Below, piece after piece: positions 54,665-63,441 of a stretch of DNA of 64,000 nucleotides (position 1 is the stretch's first letter; each line of letters starts with the position of its first letter). A program made the position numbers and the translations under genes. Origin of the DNA: Halomonas sp. GD1P12 (GTDB lineage Bacteria; Pseudomonadota; Gammaproteobacteria; Pseudomonadales; Halomonadaceae); contig NZ_CP107007.1 of the NCBI RefSeq assembly GCF_025725645.1, forward strand, positions 1,488,001-1,552,000, written 5' to 3'. Under the pieces are notes generated by a model. It was given only the letters and a program-made list of their open reading frames with translations. It searched no databases and had not been told where the DNA came from.

Positions 54665-54776
54665 TTCATCCGTTTTCTGGGGAACCCGGCCGGCGCCAAA
54701 TGCTCTAGAGTACGCGCTTGAAAGAAAGTGTCGAGCGGGCAACGGTGACTGCCCGCGCTGTTCACAAGGAGAACTC

Positions 54777-55247
54777 ATGGATACGCGTTACAACCAGGTC
54801 AAGGATTTGATTACGTGGGCCGCGGACTACCACGCCCGCATGGCCAAGCGCTACAGTGACGGCGCCGATCGTACCGACAACGAGCGGCTGTCGATGGCGT
54901 TGACCTATCTCGCCTCTCGCGAGGTCAAGATGCAAAGCGGACTCGAGGCGCTGTTTCACGACGGTTCTGATCATAGCGAAGTGATGGAGCTGTGGTTCGA
55001 CGAAACCGGCGATTTCCCCCAGCCGCCAAGGCTCGAGGCGATTACCCAGCGCAGCGTGGCCGACTCGATCGACGGGGTGATCGAAACCGCATCAGAAGCC
55101 CAGGAGAATCTTCGCGCGCTTTATGCCCACCGCGCCGAGTGCGCCAAAATCGAGGAGGAAGCGGCGTTTTTCAACTCTCTCGCCGAAGGGCACGAAGCCG
55201 AGCTTCGCAAGATCGTGACCAGCATGCGCGAGTTCGAGGATATCTGA
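54777..55247 (+). CDS. Uncharacterised helical protein, possibly ferritin-like
   Basis: A 156-residue soluble protein, almost entirely predicted helix. Segments such as LITWAADYHARMAKRYSDGA, YLASREVKMQSGLEALF and EEEAAFFNSLAEGHEAELRKI resemble helices of ferritin-like four-helix bundles with Glu/His pairs, but I cannot confirm a metal site. A clear ribosome site (AAGGAGAA) precedes ATG 54777. It lies 112 bp after the topA-linked gene and may have its own promoter. Confidence 0.7.
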   Translation: MDTRYNQVKDLITWAADYHARMAKRYSDGADRTDNERLSMALTYLASREVKMQSGLEALFHDGSDHSEVMELWFDETGDFPQPPRLEAITQRSVADSIDGVIETASEAQENLRALYAHRAECAKIEEEAAFFNSLAEGHEAELRKIVTSMREFEDI

Positions 55248-55350
55248 TTTTAGCCTGGGCGCTGACAGGCACCGGGGCAATGGGGTATAAACGTTCCAGC
55301 CCATTCATACCCGCTGGCCGGTTGCCCCGGCCCGTACCGAGAGCCGATCG

Positions 55351-55977
55351 ATGCCCGTAAACCGCCGCCGCTTTTTAGCACTCGCCATGGGCTTTCCGGC
55401 CGTGGCCAGTGCCAACGTCATTGCTCCCGTGACACCGGCACCGAGTGATCTCGTGGGCACGCTCATCAGCCGCGCGGCGGCGCCGCGTCACAGTAGCGAG
55501 CTTTGGGTGCTGATCGACGATCAGGCCTCATCGTTGAGTATTTTTCGCGGTAGCGACCGAATCGAGCACTTCTCGCCGATTTCCCGGGGAACCGGTGGGG
55601 CGCGTACCCACCGGGTGCGCGGCGATAGCACCACACCCCTGGGCGAATTTCGCATCTACCGCTTCAATAACCAGAGCAAGTGGCGCATTTTCATCGGTAT
55701 CGACTACCCCACGCCGGCCCATGCGCGTATGGCGCTGGAGAAGGGTGTCTATACCCAGGCCGATTACGAGGCCTACTTCGACGAGTACCGCCGCTACGGC
55801 TTTCCGCCGCAAAACACCGCGCTCGGCGGGGCGATCGGTATTCACGGTATCGGCACCTCCGATCCAGACATTCATGGGCGCTATCACTGGACCCAGGGCT
55901 GCATCGCCGTCAACAATCAGCAGATCGAGCGCATTGCATCGCTGGTCGATGTTGGCACTCGCGTTGTGATCCGCTAG
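55351..55977 (+). CDS. L,D-transpeptidase with Tat-like signal
   Basis: A 208-residue YkuD-domain protein. The N-terminus NRRRFLALAMGFPAVASA fits a twin-arginine signal. The catalytic region is AIGIHGIGTSDPDIHGRYHWTQGCIAVNN, with His and the nucleophile Cys in TQGCIAV. YkuD enzymes make 3-3 peptidoglycan cross-links or attach lipoproteins to peptidoglycan. It lies 240 bp upstream of the Lpp-like lipoprotein in the same direction. Confidence 0.88.
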   Translation: MPVNRRRFLALAMGFPAVASANVIAPVTPAPSDLVGTLISRAAAPRHSSELWVLIDDQASSLSIFRGSDRIEHFSPISRGTGGARTHRVRGDSTTPLGEFRIYRFNNQSKWRIFIGIDYPTPAHARMALEKGVYTQADYEAYFDEYRRYGFPPQNTALGGAIGIHGIGTSDPDIHGRYHWTQGCIAVNNQQIERIASLVDVGTRVVIR

Positions 55978-56217
55978 TATGATGGTGATCCATAAGGAAG
56001 TTCGAGGTTTTGGACGGTGACTATAGACAAGCGTTGTGGACTAATATAAAACAGCGTTTGACTTCGACAACGTGACCCGAATCACACGTGATTGGATCAT
56101 CGAGTCGGTCATTGGAAAGAACCTTTACCGCAGGTAGACAAATCTTAAGCTAGCTTCTAGCCTTACGCTTTGTCAGACCTTCAACGTAGTACCCAAGGAA
56201 GACTCAAGGAGAACATC

Positions 56218-56481
56218 ATGACTCTGAAGACTGCTCTGAAAATGACTGCTGCCGCTGCTTCTCTGGCCGTTCTGGCTGGTTGTGCCTCTACCAGCGCGCT
56301 GGAAGAAGTACGCATGACTGCTGAATCTGCACAGGCTGACGCTGCAGAAGCTCGCAGCATGGCTTCTCAGGCTCTGAACACTGCAAACCAGGCTCAGCGC
56401 GACGCGCAAGCCGCTCTGCAGATGTCTGAGCAAGGCCGTGAAGAAATGAGCCGTCAGTTCCAGCGCTCCATGCAGAAGTAA
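56218..56481 (+). CDS. Lpp/OprI-like small outer-membrane lipoprotein
   Basis: An 87-residue lipoprotein with lipobox LAGC (Cys22) and a mature 66-residue Ala-rich heptad coiled coil (SAQADAAEARSMASQALNTANQAQRDAQAA) like Lpp and OprI. The last residue is lysine (QRSMQK), the residue through which Lpp is bound to peptidoglycan. Codon use is strongly biased to GCT, CTG and similar, unlike the neighbours, which suggests very high expression. AAGGAGAA precedes the ATG and a strong terminator follows. Confidence 0.9.
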   Translation: MTLKTALKMTAAAASLAVLAGCASTSALEEVRMTAESAQADAAEARSMASQALNTANQAQRDAQAALQMSEQGREEMSRQFQRSMQK

Positions 56482-56533
56482 TTCTGCATGGACCACTGAG
56501 CACTCAAACGGCTCAGCGGTCTGCGTTAGATGT

Positions 56534-56564
56534 AAAAAAACCCCGCCTTGTGCGGGGTTTTTTT
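56534..56564. terminator. Strong terminator after Lpp-like gene
   Basis: Seven As, CCCCGC-CTTGT-GCGGGG, then seven Ts form a perfect 13-bp stem including the A/T flanks. It can act on both strands. Confidence 0.95.
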
Positions 56565-56613
56565 AATGCCTGAGGTCAGCGCGGGATACGCGGCCGCTGA
56601 TCGAGCGGGCATA

Positions 56614-56644
56614 AAAAAGGGCGCCCCGGTGGGGTGCCCTTTTT
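56614..56644. terminator. Terminator facing the LysM-type L,D-transpeptidase
   Basis: AAAAAGGGCGCCCC (56614-56627) pairs with GGGGTGCCCTTTTT (56631-56644), with one G-T wobble and a 3-nt loop. On the minus strand it follows the L,D-transpeptidase stop at 56659. Confidence 0.9.
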
Positions 56645-56658
56645 CACTGTTTACACCC

Positions 56659-57801
56659 TTAGGCGTCGCTGTCAGACTCGACGGTGGCACTCAGCTCGAT
56701 ATCCTCGAACAGGCCCTGACGCTCGGAAGGCGCCTTTTCGGCGGGGGACTCGGGCGCCGGGGCCGGGGCCTGGGGGCCGTAAAGGGCGACGAAACGGCCG
56801 TTCGGAGACTCGACCGCGCGCTTGACCTGTTCGTAGTCGATCTCGAGTTCCTCGTCGGTCAGCGACTCGACGCGCTCGATGGCGTTCAAAAGCGGCTCGA
56901 AGTCGCCCACGTTCTCTTCGAGTTGCGGGTAGGACTGCACGTAAAGCGTGCCGTCGGCACCCCAGCCGGCCTTGAACGGTGCATCCATCAGGTTGACCTG
57001 GGTACCGCTGGGTACGCGCTCATAAAGCGACTCGATATCTTCCGGGTACATGCGAATACAGCCGCGGCTGACGCGCATGCCGACCCCGTCTGGGCGGTTG
57101 GTGCCGTGAATCAAATAGCTCGGCATGCCCAGCAGGATCGCGTGACGGCCCAGCGGGTTGTCCGGGCCGGCGGGCACGATTTCCGGTGCCGGGTCGCCGC
57201 GCTCGGCCGCTTCACGGCGCATGGAGGCGGGCGGAGCCCAGGCCGGGTCCTTTACCTTGACCGTGGTCTGTGTCATGCCGACCGGCGTCGCGAACTCTTC
57301 ACGGCCCACACTTACCGGATAGGTTTCGACGATACCGGGACTGTTTTCCGGGTAGTAGTAGAGGCGAAGCTCGGACAGGTTCACCACGATCCCCTTACGC
57401 TCTGCCGGCGGCAGAATGTATTGGGCCGGAATGATCACTTCGGTGCCTTCACCGGGTACCCAAAGGCTCACATCCGGATTCGCCATGCGGATCTCTTCGT
57501 AGCCGATGTTGTGGCGCCTGGCGATATCGAGCAGGGTCTCTTCCGGATCGTCTACCGTGACGGTGTAGTACTGGCCGACGATGTCGCCTTCTTCCGGCAG
57601 ACGGAAATGGCCGCGGGGCAGCTCGCGCTGCGCGCTGACCTGCTCGGCGCTGGCAAGCGCGTCGGCGTCGAGGCCCGGTGTCGCCACCTGGGGCGGCTGT
57701 TCGGCCGCCTCTTGCGCGTAGGCCGGGGCGCCCAGGGTCGCGGCCAGCAGTACGGCCAGGCTGGTTGGCCCCCAAAGGTTAAGGGTGCGTCGTGTTTTCA
57801 T
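56659..57801 (-). CDS. ErfK/YbiS-type L,D-transpeptidase with LysM-like domain
   Basis: A 380-residue periplasmic enzyme. The signal peptide ends GAPAYAQE. A LysM-like region (about 75-120; YYTVTVDDPEETLLDIARRHNIGYEEIRMANP) precedes the YkuD domain (about 130-270) with LLGMPSYLIHGTNRPDGVGMRVSRGCIRMYPEDIESLY, nucleophile Cys in SRGCIRMY. The C-terminal extension is acidic and Pro/Ala-rich. E. coli homologues ErfK, YbiS and YcfS join Lpp to peptidoglycan. ATG 57801 begins the signal peptide. It is convergent to the Lpp-like gene. Confidence 0.92.
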   Translation of the reverse strand: MKTRRTLNLWGPTSLAVLLAATLGAPAYAQEAAEQPPQVATPGLDADALASAEQVSAQRELPRGHFRLPEEGDIVGQYYTVTVDDPEETLLDIARRHNIGYEEIRMANPDVSLWVPGEGTEVIIPAQYILPPAERKGIVVNLSELRLYYYPENSPGIVETYPVSVGREEFATPVGMTQTTVKVKDPAWAPPASMRREAAERGDPAPEIVPAGPDNPLGRHAILLGMPSYLIHGTNRPDGVGMRVSRGCIRMYPEDIESLYERVPSGTQVNLMDAPFKAGWGADGTLYVQSYPQLEENVGDFEPLLNAIERVESLTDEELEIDYEQVKRAVESPNGRFVALYGPQAPAPAPESPAEKAPSERQGLFEDIELSATVESDSDA

Positions 57802-57896
57802 GGTCGTTCCTAATGAGTTGATCCACCGCCGCATGGCGGCCTGATTCGAGCCTATCCGCTTGTGTAGGCGGCTTAAGGTCAAGTTTGCATCAAGGT

Positions 57897-60800
57897 TCAC
57901 GCTGCCGCTACTTTTTGGTTGAGAAGACCCAACAGGTTTTCGACGGCCTCGAAGCGCTGCTCGGGTTTTTCCATGGCGAATTCGAACTTCAAGGTGTCCG
58001 AGCCGTCGAGGCGGTAGTGCGCCGGCGAGGTTTGAATGAGCTTCACCAGGGTGAGCGGGTCGACCTGGGTGTCGGCACTGAACAGAACCCGTCCACGGCT
58101 TTCGCCGGCCTCGATACGCGCGATGCCCAGCGGTTCGGCGCGATGGCGCAAGCGAGTCTGTCGCATCAGGTTCTTGAGCGGTTGCGGGAGCAAGCCGAAA
58201 CGGTCGATCAGCTCGACCTGGAGCTCCTTGAGCTCGGCATCGCTTTGCGTATTGGCGATGCGCTTATACATCACCAGCCGCTGCTGCACGTCATGAATAT
58301 AGTCGTTGGGGATTAGCGCTGGCAGGTTGAGCCCTATTTCGACGCCGGTATTGAACGGGGCTTCGATATTGGGCGTTTTGCCGGCGCGGATCGCCTTGAC
58401 CGCGCGATCGAGCATTTCCATGTAGAGCGAGTAGCCGATGGTTTCCATCTGGCCGCTCTGCTCGTCGCCCAAAAGCTCGCCGGCGCCGCGAATTTCCATA
58501 TCGTGGCTGGCGAGCTGAAAGCCCGCACCCAGATCGATGGAGGCACTGATGGCTTCCAGGCGCTTGACCGCATCGCGGGTCATCGACTTGGGCGGCGGCG
58601 TCAGAAGGTACGCGTAGGCCTGGTGGTGGCTGCGCCCAACCCGCCCGCGCAGCTGGTGAAGCTGAGCCAGCCCGAACTTGTCCGCGCGCTCGATCAGGAT
58701 GGTATTGGCGCTCGGTACGTCGATACCGGTTTCGATGATCGTCGAGCAGACCAGCACGTTGAAGCGGCGGTGATAAAAATCCGACATCACGCGCTCCAGG
58801 CTTCGCTCCGGTAGCTGGCCATGGGCCACGCCCACGCGCGCCTCGGGCACCAGCTCGCGAAGCTGCTCGGCGGTGTTCTCGATGGTCTTGACTTCGTTGT
58901 GCAGGAAGTAAACCTGGCCGCCGCGCAGAATTTCTCGCAGCAGCGCCTCCTTGATCAGGCTTTCGTTGCGTTGCTGAACGAAGGTCTTGACCGACAGACG
59001 CCGGGCCGGGGGCGTGGCGATGATCGAAAGATCGCGAATGCCGCTCATCGCCATGTTCAGCGTGCGTGGAATCGGCGTGGCGGTGAGCGTGAGAATGTCG
59101 ATCTCGGCGCGCAGGGTCTTGAGCTTCTCCTTCTGGGCGACTCCAAATCGGTGCTCCTCGTCGATGATCAAAAGCCCCATTTTGGGCAGTTCGACGCTTT
59201 TCGAGAGCAGCTTATGGGTACCGATGACGATATCCGCCTGGCCCTCCTTGATGTTCTCGAGGGTTTTGGTCATCTCCTTGCTACCGGTGAAGCGCGAAAT
59301 GAGGCTGATGTTGACGGCGGTGTCGGCGAAGCGGTCGCGGAAGTTCTCGAAGTGCTGGCGGGCGAGCAGGGTGGTGGGTACCAGCACGACCACCTGACGG
59401 CCGGACTGTACCGCCAGAAACGCGGCGCGCATCGCGACTTCGGTCTTGCCAAAGCCGACATCGCCACATACCACGCGATCCATCGGCTGGGGCGAAATCA
59501 TGTCACCGATGACCGCCTCGATCGCGGCCTTCTGATCCGGCGTCTCCTCGAACGGGAAGCTGGCAGCAAAGCGGTTGTACTCGGCGTCCGGCGTGTCGTA
59601 CACCGTGCCCTGCTGGGCCTCGCGCCGGGCGTAGATATCGAGCAGTTCCGCGGCGGTATCGCGAATCTTTTCGGCGGCCTTGCGTCGCGCTTTCTCCCAC
59701 TGGTCCGAGCCGAGCTTATTGAGCGGGGCGTTTTCGTCATCGGCGCCGTTGTAGCGCGAAATCAAGTGGAGGCTGTCGACCGGCACGTAGAGTTTGGCAC
59801 CGCCCTCGTACTCCAGCGCCAAAAACTCGTTGGCCTGGCCGCCAGCTTCCAGTGCCTCGAGCCCCAGGTAGCGCCCGACACCGTGGGCCTGGTGAACCAC
59901 CGGCGCGCCCTCCTTGAGCTCGGAAAGATGGCGTACCGCCAGCTCGTTGTCGTCAGTCGCTTTCTCCTGGCGCCGGGTCTGGCGCACCACGTCGCCGAAA
60001 AGCTCGGTTTCGGTGATGACCGCCACGTTCGGGTCGGTCAGCCATAGCCCGCTCGATACCTGGCTTTCGGTGATGGCGGCGCGCGTTTGGCCGGCCATGA
60101 ACGCGTCGAACCCGTCCACCGCCTCGAGCCCCAGGCGCAGCGGCGCTAATAGCTCCTCGAGCGCTTCGCGCCGCCCCCGCGATTCGGCGACGAACAGCAC
60201 GCGCGACTCCGGGTTAGTGGCCAAAAAACCGGAAAGCGCTTCGAACGGCTTCTGCGCCCGCGCATTGAGGGCGAGAGCAGGCAGCGCCTGAGCCTCTGGT
60301 GCTTGGGAGTGACGCTGAGTGGCGCCGTCGTGAAGAAGCTCCAGCCGGGGGCGCTCCTTGATGCGGGCAAACAGGTCGTTGACCGGTATGAACGCGCGGC
60401 TCGGCGGCACCAGCGGGCGGGTCGGGTCGACCCCCAGGTTCTCATAGCGCGACTCGATCGCGCGCCAGTGCTGCTCGGCGGCCTCGTACACGTCCGGCAG
60501 AAGCGCAACCCGCGTGTCTGGCGTGACGTGCTCGAAAAGCGAGGCGGTTTCGTCGAAAAACAGTGGCAGGTAGTGCTCGAGCCCCGGGGAGGGGATCGCC
60601 TTGAGCGCATCGTTATAAAGCGGACACTGGCGCGGGTCGACGTCAAACAGGGTTTCGAACTGCTCGCGAAAGCAGGCGATGGCGCTGCGGCTCAGCGAAT
60701 ACTCATGGGCGGGCAGAAGCTCGATCGCCTCGACTTTTTCCGTGGAGCGCTGGTTGCCTGGATCGAAATGGCGCAGCGTGTCGATCTCATCGTCGAACAG

Positions 60801-61349
60801 GTCAATGCGGATCGGCTCATTTACCCCCATGGGGAACAGGTCGATCAGCGCGCCGCGCATGGCGTACTCGCCGGGCTCATACACGGTTTCGACCGCCCGG
60901 TAGCCGGCCCGCATTAGCGACTCGCGAAAGCTTTCGCGCGCAAGCGTCGCGCCGGCTTTGAGCGTCATGACGCGCCCGGCGATGTAGTCGACCGGCGCAA
61001 GGCGCTGCATCAGCGTGTTGATCGATATCAGCACGATGCCCTTGACGCCTTTTTGGAGCAGCTTCAGCGTTCTGAGCCGCGCTGAGACGATATCCTGGTG
61101 CGGAGAAAAGCTGTCGTAAGGCAGCGTCTCCCAGTCTGGAAACGGCAATACCGGCACCTGACTGTAAAAAGCCAGGTCCTGTTCCAGTCGCTGGGCACTG
61201 GCGGTGCTTGGCGTGATGACCAAAAGCGGGCCGTTGCCTGCGATGCGCGCCAGTGCCAGCGCCGTTGCACTGCCCGGCGGCGCCGTTAAATAGAGCGTAT
61301 CCCGTACCCCCTGGGGGCTGGGTGGGTCGAGCAGGGAAAAAGAGGACAT
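57897..61349 (-). CDS. mfd: Transcription-repair coupling factor
   Basis: A 1150-residue ATPase that removes stalled RNA polymerase and recruits UvrA. It has a UvrB-like N-terminal part (1-350), a CarD-like polymerase-binding domain (about 480-560; HQAHGVGRYLGLEALE), and a RecG-like helicase with Walker A GDVGFGKTEVAMRA and a DEEHRFGV box, followed by the TRCF C-terminal domain (about 1000-1100). Length matches E. coli Mfd (1148). It is monocistronic. Confidence 0.97.
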   Translation of the reverse strand: MSSFSLLDPPSPQGVRDTLYLTAPPGSATALALARIAGNGPLLVITPSTASAQRLEQDLAFYSQVPVLPFPDWETLPYDSFSPHQDIVSARLRTLKLLQKGVKGIVLISINTLMQRLAPVDYIAGRVMTLKAGATLARESFRESLMRAGYRAVETVYEPGEYAMRGALIDLFPMGVNEPIRIDLFDDEIDTLRHFDPGNQRSTEKVEAIELLPAHEYSLSRSAIACFREQFETLFDVDPRQCPLYNDALKAIPSPGLEHYLPLFFDETASLFEHVTPDTRVALLPDVYEAAEQHWRAIESRYENLGVDPTRPLVPPSRAFIPVNDLFARIKERPRLELLHDGATQRHSQAPEAQALPALALNARAQKPFEALSGFLATNPESRVLFVAESRGRREALEELLAPLRLGLEAVDGFDAFMAGQTRAAITESQVSSGLWLTDPNVAVITETELFGDVVRQTRRQEKATDDNELAVRHLSELKEGAPVVHQAHGVGRYLGLEALEAGGQANEFLALEYEGGAKLYVPVDSLHLISRYNGADDENAPLNKLGSDQWEKARRKAAEKIRDTAAELLDIYARREAQQGTVYDTPDAEYNRFAASFPFEETPDQKAAIEAVIGDMISPQPMDRVVCGDVGFGKTEVAMRAAFLAVQSGRQVVVLVPTTLLARQHFENFRDRFADTAVNISLISRFTGSKEMTKTLENIKEGQADIVIGTHKLLSKSVELPKMGLLIIDEEHRFGVAQKEKLKTLRAEIDILTLTATPIPRTLNMAMSGIRDLSIIATPPARRLSVKTFVQQRNESLIKEALLREILRGGQVYFLHNEVKTIENTAEQLRELVPEARVGVAHGQLPERSLERVMSDFYHRRFNVLVCSTIIETGIDVPSANTILIERADKFGLAQLHQLRGRVGRSHHQAYAYLLTPPPKSMTRDAVKRLEAISASIDLGAGFQLASHDMEIRGAGELLGDEQSGQMETIGYSLYMEMLDRAVKAIRAGKTPNIEAPFNTGVEIGLNLPALIPNDYIHDVQQRLVMYKRIANTQSDAELKELQVELIDRFGLLPQPLKNLMRQTRLRHRAEPLGIARIEAGESRGRVLFSADTQVDPLTLVKLIQTSPAHYRLDGSDTLKFEFAMEKPEQRFEAVENLLGLLNQKVAAA

Positions 61350-61702
61350 AGTCTAAGTATCTATCGTGTGAATATCTGTCGTATGAATGTCTGTCGTTTA
61401 AGCGACGATCGCTTGAATCCGTGTCGATGGGTAGCTGTCATGTGACGGCTGATCGACTAAAGTTTGTGTCCGGGCAAATCGAGCATCATACACCATAGGC
61501 CATGACAGGTTGAGCTGCCCGGCTAGAGGCGCTCCGGGTCGGTTTTGCGTAGCGGCAAGCGCGTTTTGAGTTTGTAGTCAAATGGACGTTTCTGTAATAC
61601 CCCTACACGGCGTGCGACTATCCTTTGATTGCGGCCTCACTGTAAGCCCCGGATAATACACGTCGATTATCTTCCCCGATCCAACACGTAAAGAGGCCGC
61701 CC
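61350..61702. other. Divergent mfd/gap intergenic region
   Basis: A 353-bp gap. The mfd side holds three imperfect 15-bp tandem repeats (61357-61401) that lead into a dyad AAGCGA-CGA-TCGCTT (61400-61414). The gap side contains GATAAT (61652-61657), a -10 candidate, without a clear -35 at the right distance. No coding frame is credible. Confidence 0.55.
61357..61401. repeat. Three imperfect 15-bp tandem repeats
   Basis: GTATCTATCGTGTGA, ATATCTGTCGTATGA and ATGTCTGTCGTTTAA occur head to tail with period 15, sharing the core TCTRTCGT. They lie 8 bp upstream of the mfd start. Confidence 0.7.
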
Positions 61703-63160
61703 GTGAGTCAGTCAACGCTCGAGAACGTTTTTCAACAGTGGCAAAGCGACGAAGCACTTGCCGAGCAGATGATTCCGCTGGTCGGGAAGCTATATCGTCA
61801 GAACAACGTTGTCGCCACCATGTTCGGGCGCTCGCTGATCAAAAAGTCGGTCATCCGCATTCTCAAGGATCACCGCTTCGTGCGTAAAATCGAAGGCACT
61901 GAGCTGTCGGTCCAGGACACGTTCCCGATCGTCGAGGCGATGGCGGCGATGAATCTGGGGCCGGCCCACGTCGATATCGGCAAGCTCGCGGTCAGCTTCA
62001 AGCATCAAGGCGGCGGTGATTTGAACGCCTTTTTGACCCGCGAGCTCGATGAGATCGTCGACGGCTACCAGGCGGGCGCAAGCATTGGCGAGCCCAAGGA
62101 TGTCGTGCTTTATGGTTTTGGCCGTATCGGCCGGCTATTGGCCCGCGTGCTGGTGGAGAAGGCCGGTGGGGGCAATCTTCTGCGCCTGCGTGCGATCGTG
62201 GTGCGCGGTCGCGGTGATATTGGCAAGGATCTCGAAAAGCGCGCGAGCCTTTTGCGCCGCGACTCGGTTCACGGCCCTTTCGAGGGCTCGATTTCGGTCG
62301 GCGTCGAGGCGCGCACCTTGACCGTCAACGGCAACGTGGTGCAGGTGATCTACGCCGACTCGCCGGCGGAGGTCGACTACACCGTTTACGGTATCCATAA
62401 CGCGGTAGTGGTCGATAACACTGGCATCTGGCGCGACGAAGCGGGCCTTGGCCAGCACCTGGAGTGCAAGGGCGCGGCGAAGGCGCTTCTCACCGCGCCG
62501 GGCAAGGGCGACATCAAGAACATTGTCTACGGCATCAACCACACGTCTATCGGTGCCGATGATCGTATCGTTTCGGCGGCCTCTTGCACCACCAATGCCA
62601 TCGTACCGGTGCTCAAGGTGCTCAACGACGAGTATGGCGTCAAGACGGGCCACGTCGAAACCGTACACGCCTACACCAACGACCAGAACCTGATCGACAA
62701 CTATCATAAGGGCGATCGTCGCGGTCGCAGCGCCGCGCTCAACATGGTGTTGACCGAAACCGGCGCGGCCAAGGCGGTGGCCAAGGCGCTACCGGAGCTC
62801 GAAGGCAAGCTGACCGGCAACGCCATTCGCGTGCCCACGCCCAACGTCTCCATGGCGATCTTGAACCTGACGCTCGAGAAGGAGACCGACGCCGCCTCGC
62901 TCAACGACTACCTGCGCCGTATGTCGATCGATTCCAACTTTCAAAAGCAGATCGACTTCGTCGACTCGGCGGAGGTGGTGTCGTCCGATTTCGTGGGTAA
63001 TCGCCACGCCGGTATCGTCGATGCCAAGGCGACCATCGCCAACGGCAACCACGCGGTGGTCTACATGTGGTACGACAACGAGTTCGGCTACAGCTGCCAG
63101 GTGATCCGCATTCTGCAGCACATGTCCAACGTCGAGTTTTTGAAACTGCCGCGCCACTGA
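61703..63160 (+). CDS. gap: Glyceraldehyde-3-phosphate dehydrogenase, long form
   Basis: A 485-residue enzyme, about 150 residues longer than typical GAPDH. Residues 1-130 are an extra helical N-terminal domain; the NAD fold starts at VVLYGFGRIGRLLARVL. The catalytic Cys is in SAASCTTNAIVPVLK, and the C-terminus has WYDNEFGYSCQVI. Long GAPDHs of this kind occur in pseudomonads and relatives. Start GTG 61703 follows AAAGAGG. A terminator follows the stop. Confidence 0.93.
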   Translation: MSQSTLENVFQQWQSDEALAEQMIPLVGKLYRQNNVVATMFGRSLIKKSVIRILKDHRFVRKIEGTELSVQDTFPIVEAMAAMNLGPAHVDIGKLAVSFKHQGGGDLNAFLTRELDEIVDGYQAGASIGEPKDVVLYGFGRIGRLLARVLVEKAGGGNLLRLRAIVVRGRGDIGKDLEKRASLLRRDSVHGPFEGSISVGVEARTLTVNGNVVQVIYADSPAEVDYTVYGIHNAVVVDNTGIWRDEAGLGQHLECKGAAKALLTAPGKGDIKNIVYGINHTSIGADDRIVSAASCTTNAIVPVLKVLNDEYGVKTGHVETVHAYTNDQNLIDNYHKGDRRGRSAALNMVLTETGAAKAVAKALPELEGKLTGNAIRVPTPNVSMAILNLTLEKETDAASLNDYLRRMSIDSNFQKQIDFVDSAEVVSSDFVGNRHAGIVDAKATIANGNHAVVYMWYDNEFGYSCQVIRILQHMSNVEFLKLPRH

Positions 63161-63185
63161 CGCTCTCGCAATGCTCAAGGCCTCA

Positions 63186-63213
63186 AACGCCACCGATAAG
63201 GTGGCGTTTTTTT
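63186..63213 (+). terminator. Rho-independent terminator after gap
   Basis: AACGCCACC-GATAA-GGTGGCGTT forms a 9-bp stem followed by a T run. Confidence 0.93.
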
Positions 63214-63271
63214 ATGGGTAAATAAACCTGGGTGTATATGTATATAGCACTTTAGGAGGCGGTGGTGGATG

Positions 63272-63300
63272 TGGTCATTGGCCGCGCTTATCTTTATAAT
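63272..63300 (+). promoter_or_regulatory. Candidate nqr operon promoter
   Basis: A consensus -10 TATAAT (63295-63300) lies 17 bp after TGGTCA (63272-63277), a fair -35. It is 142 bp upstream of nqrA and downstream of the gap terminator, so nqr transcription probably starts here. Confidence 0.55.
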
Positions 63301-63441
63301 ACGGTAGATTTTTCGGGGTGGTTCAAGCGTGCTTGGGCCTGACTGGTAACAATCTGCACAGCCAACAAAAAATCTCTATGCAGAAAAGAAGCATTCGAAC
63401 CCCTTACCTTCGTATATCCGATCCATCAACTGGGCGAGACT

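Noticed and set aside
58821-60047. Long open frame opposite mfd (408 codons)
   Set aside because: Antisense to a clear mfd; composition is the Arg/Gly/His-rich shadow typical of GC-rich DNA, with no family match or ribosome site.
61550-61702. HexR-type operator upstream of gap
   Set aside because: TTTGTAGTCAAATG near 61570 lacks the expected symmetric TTGT...ACAA ends.
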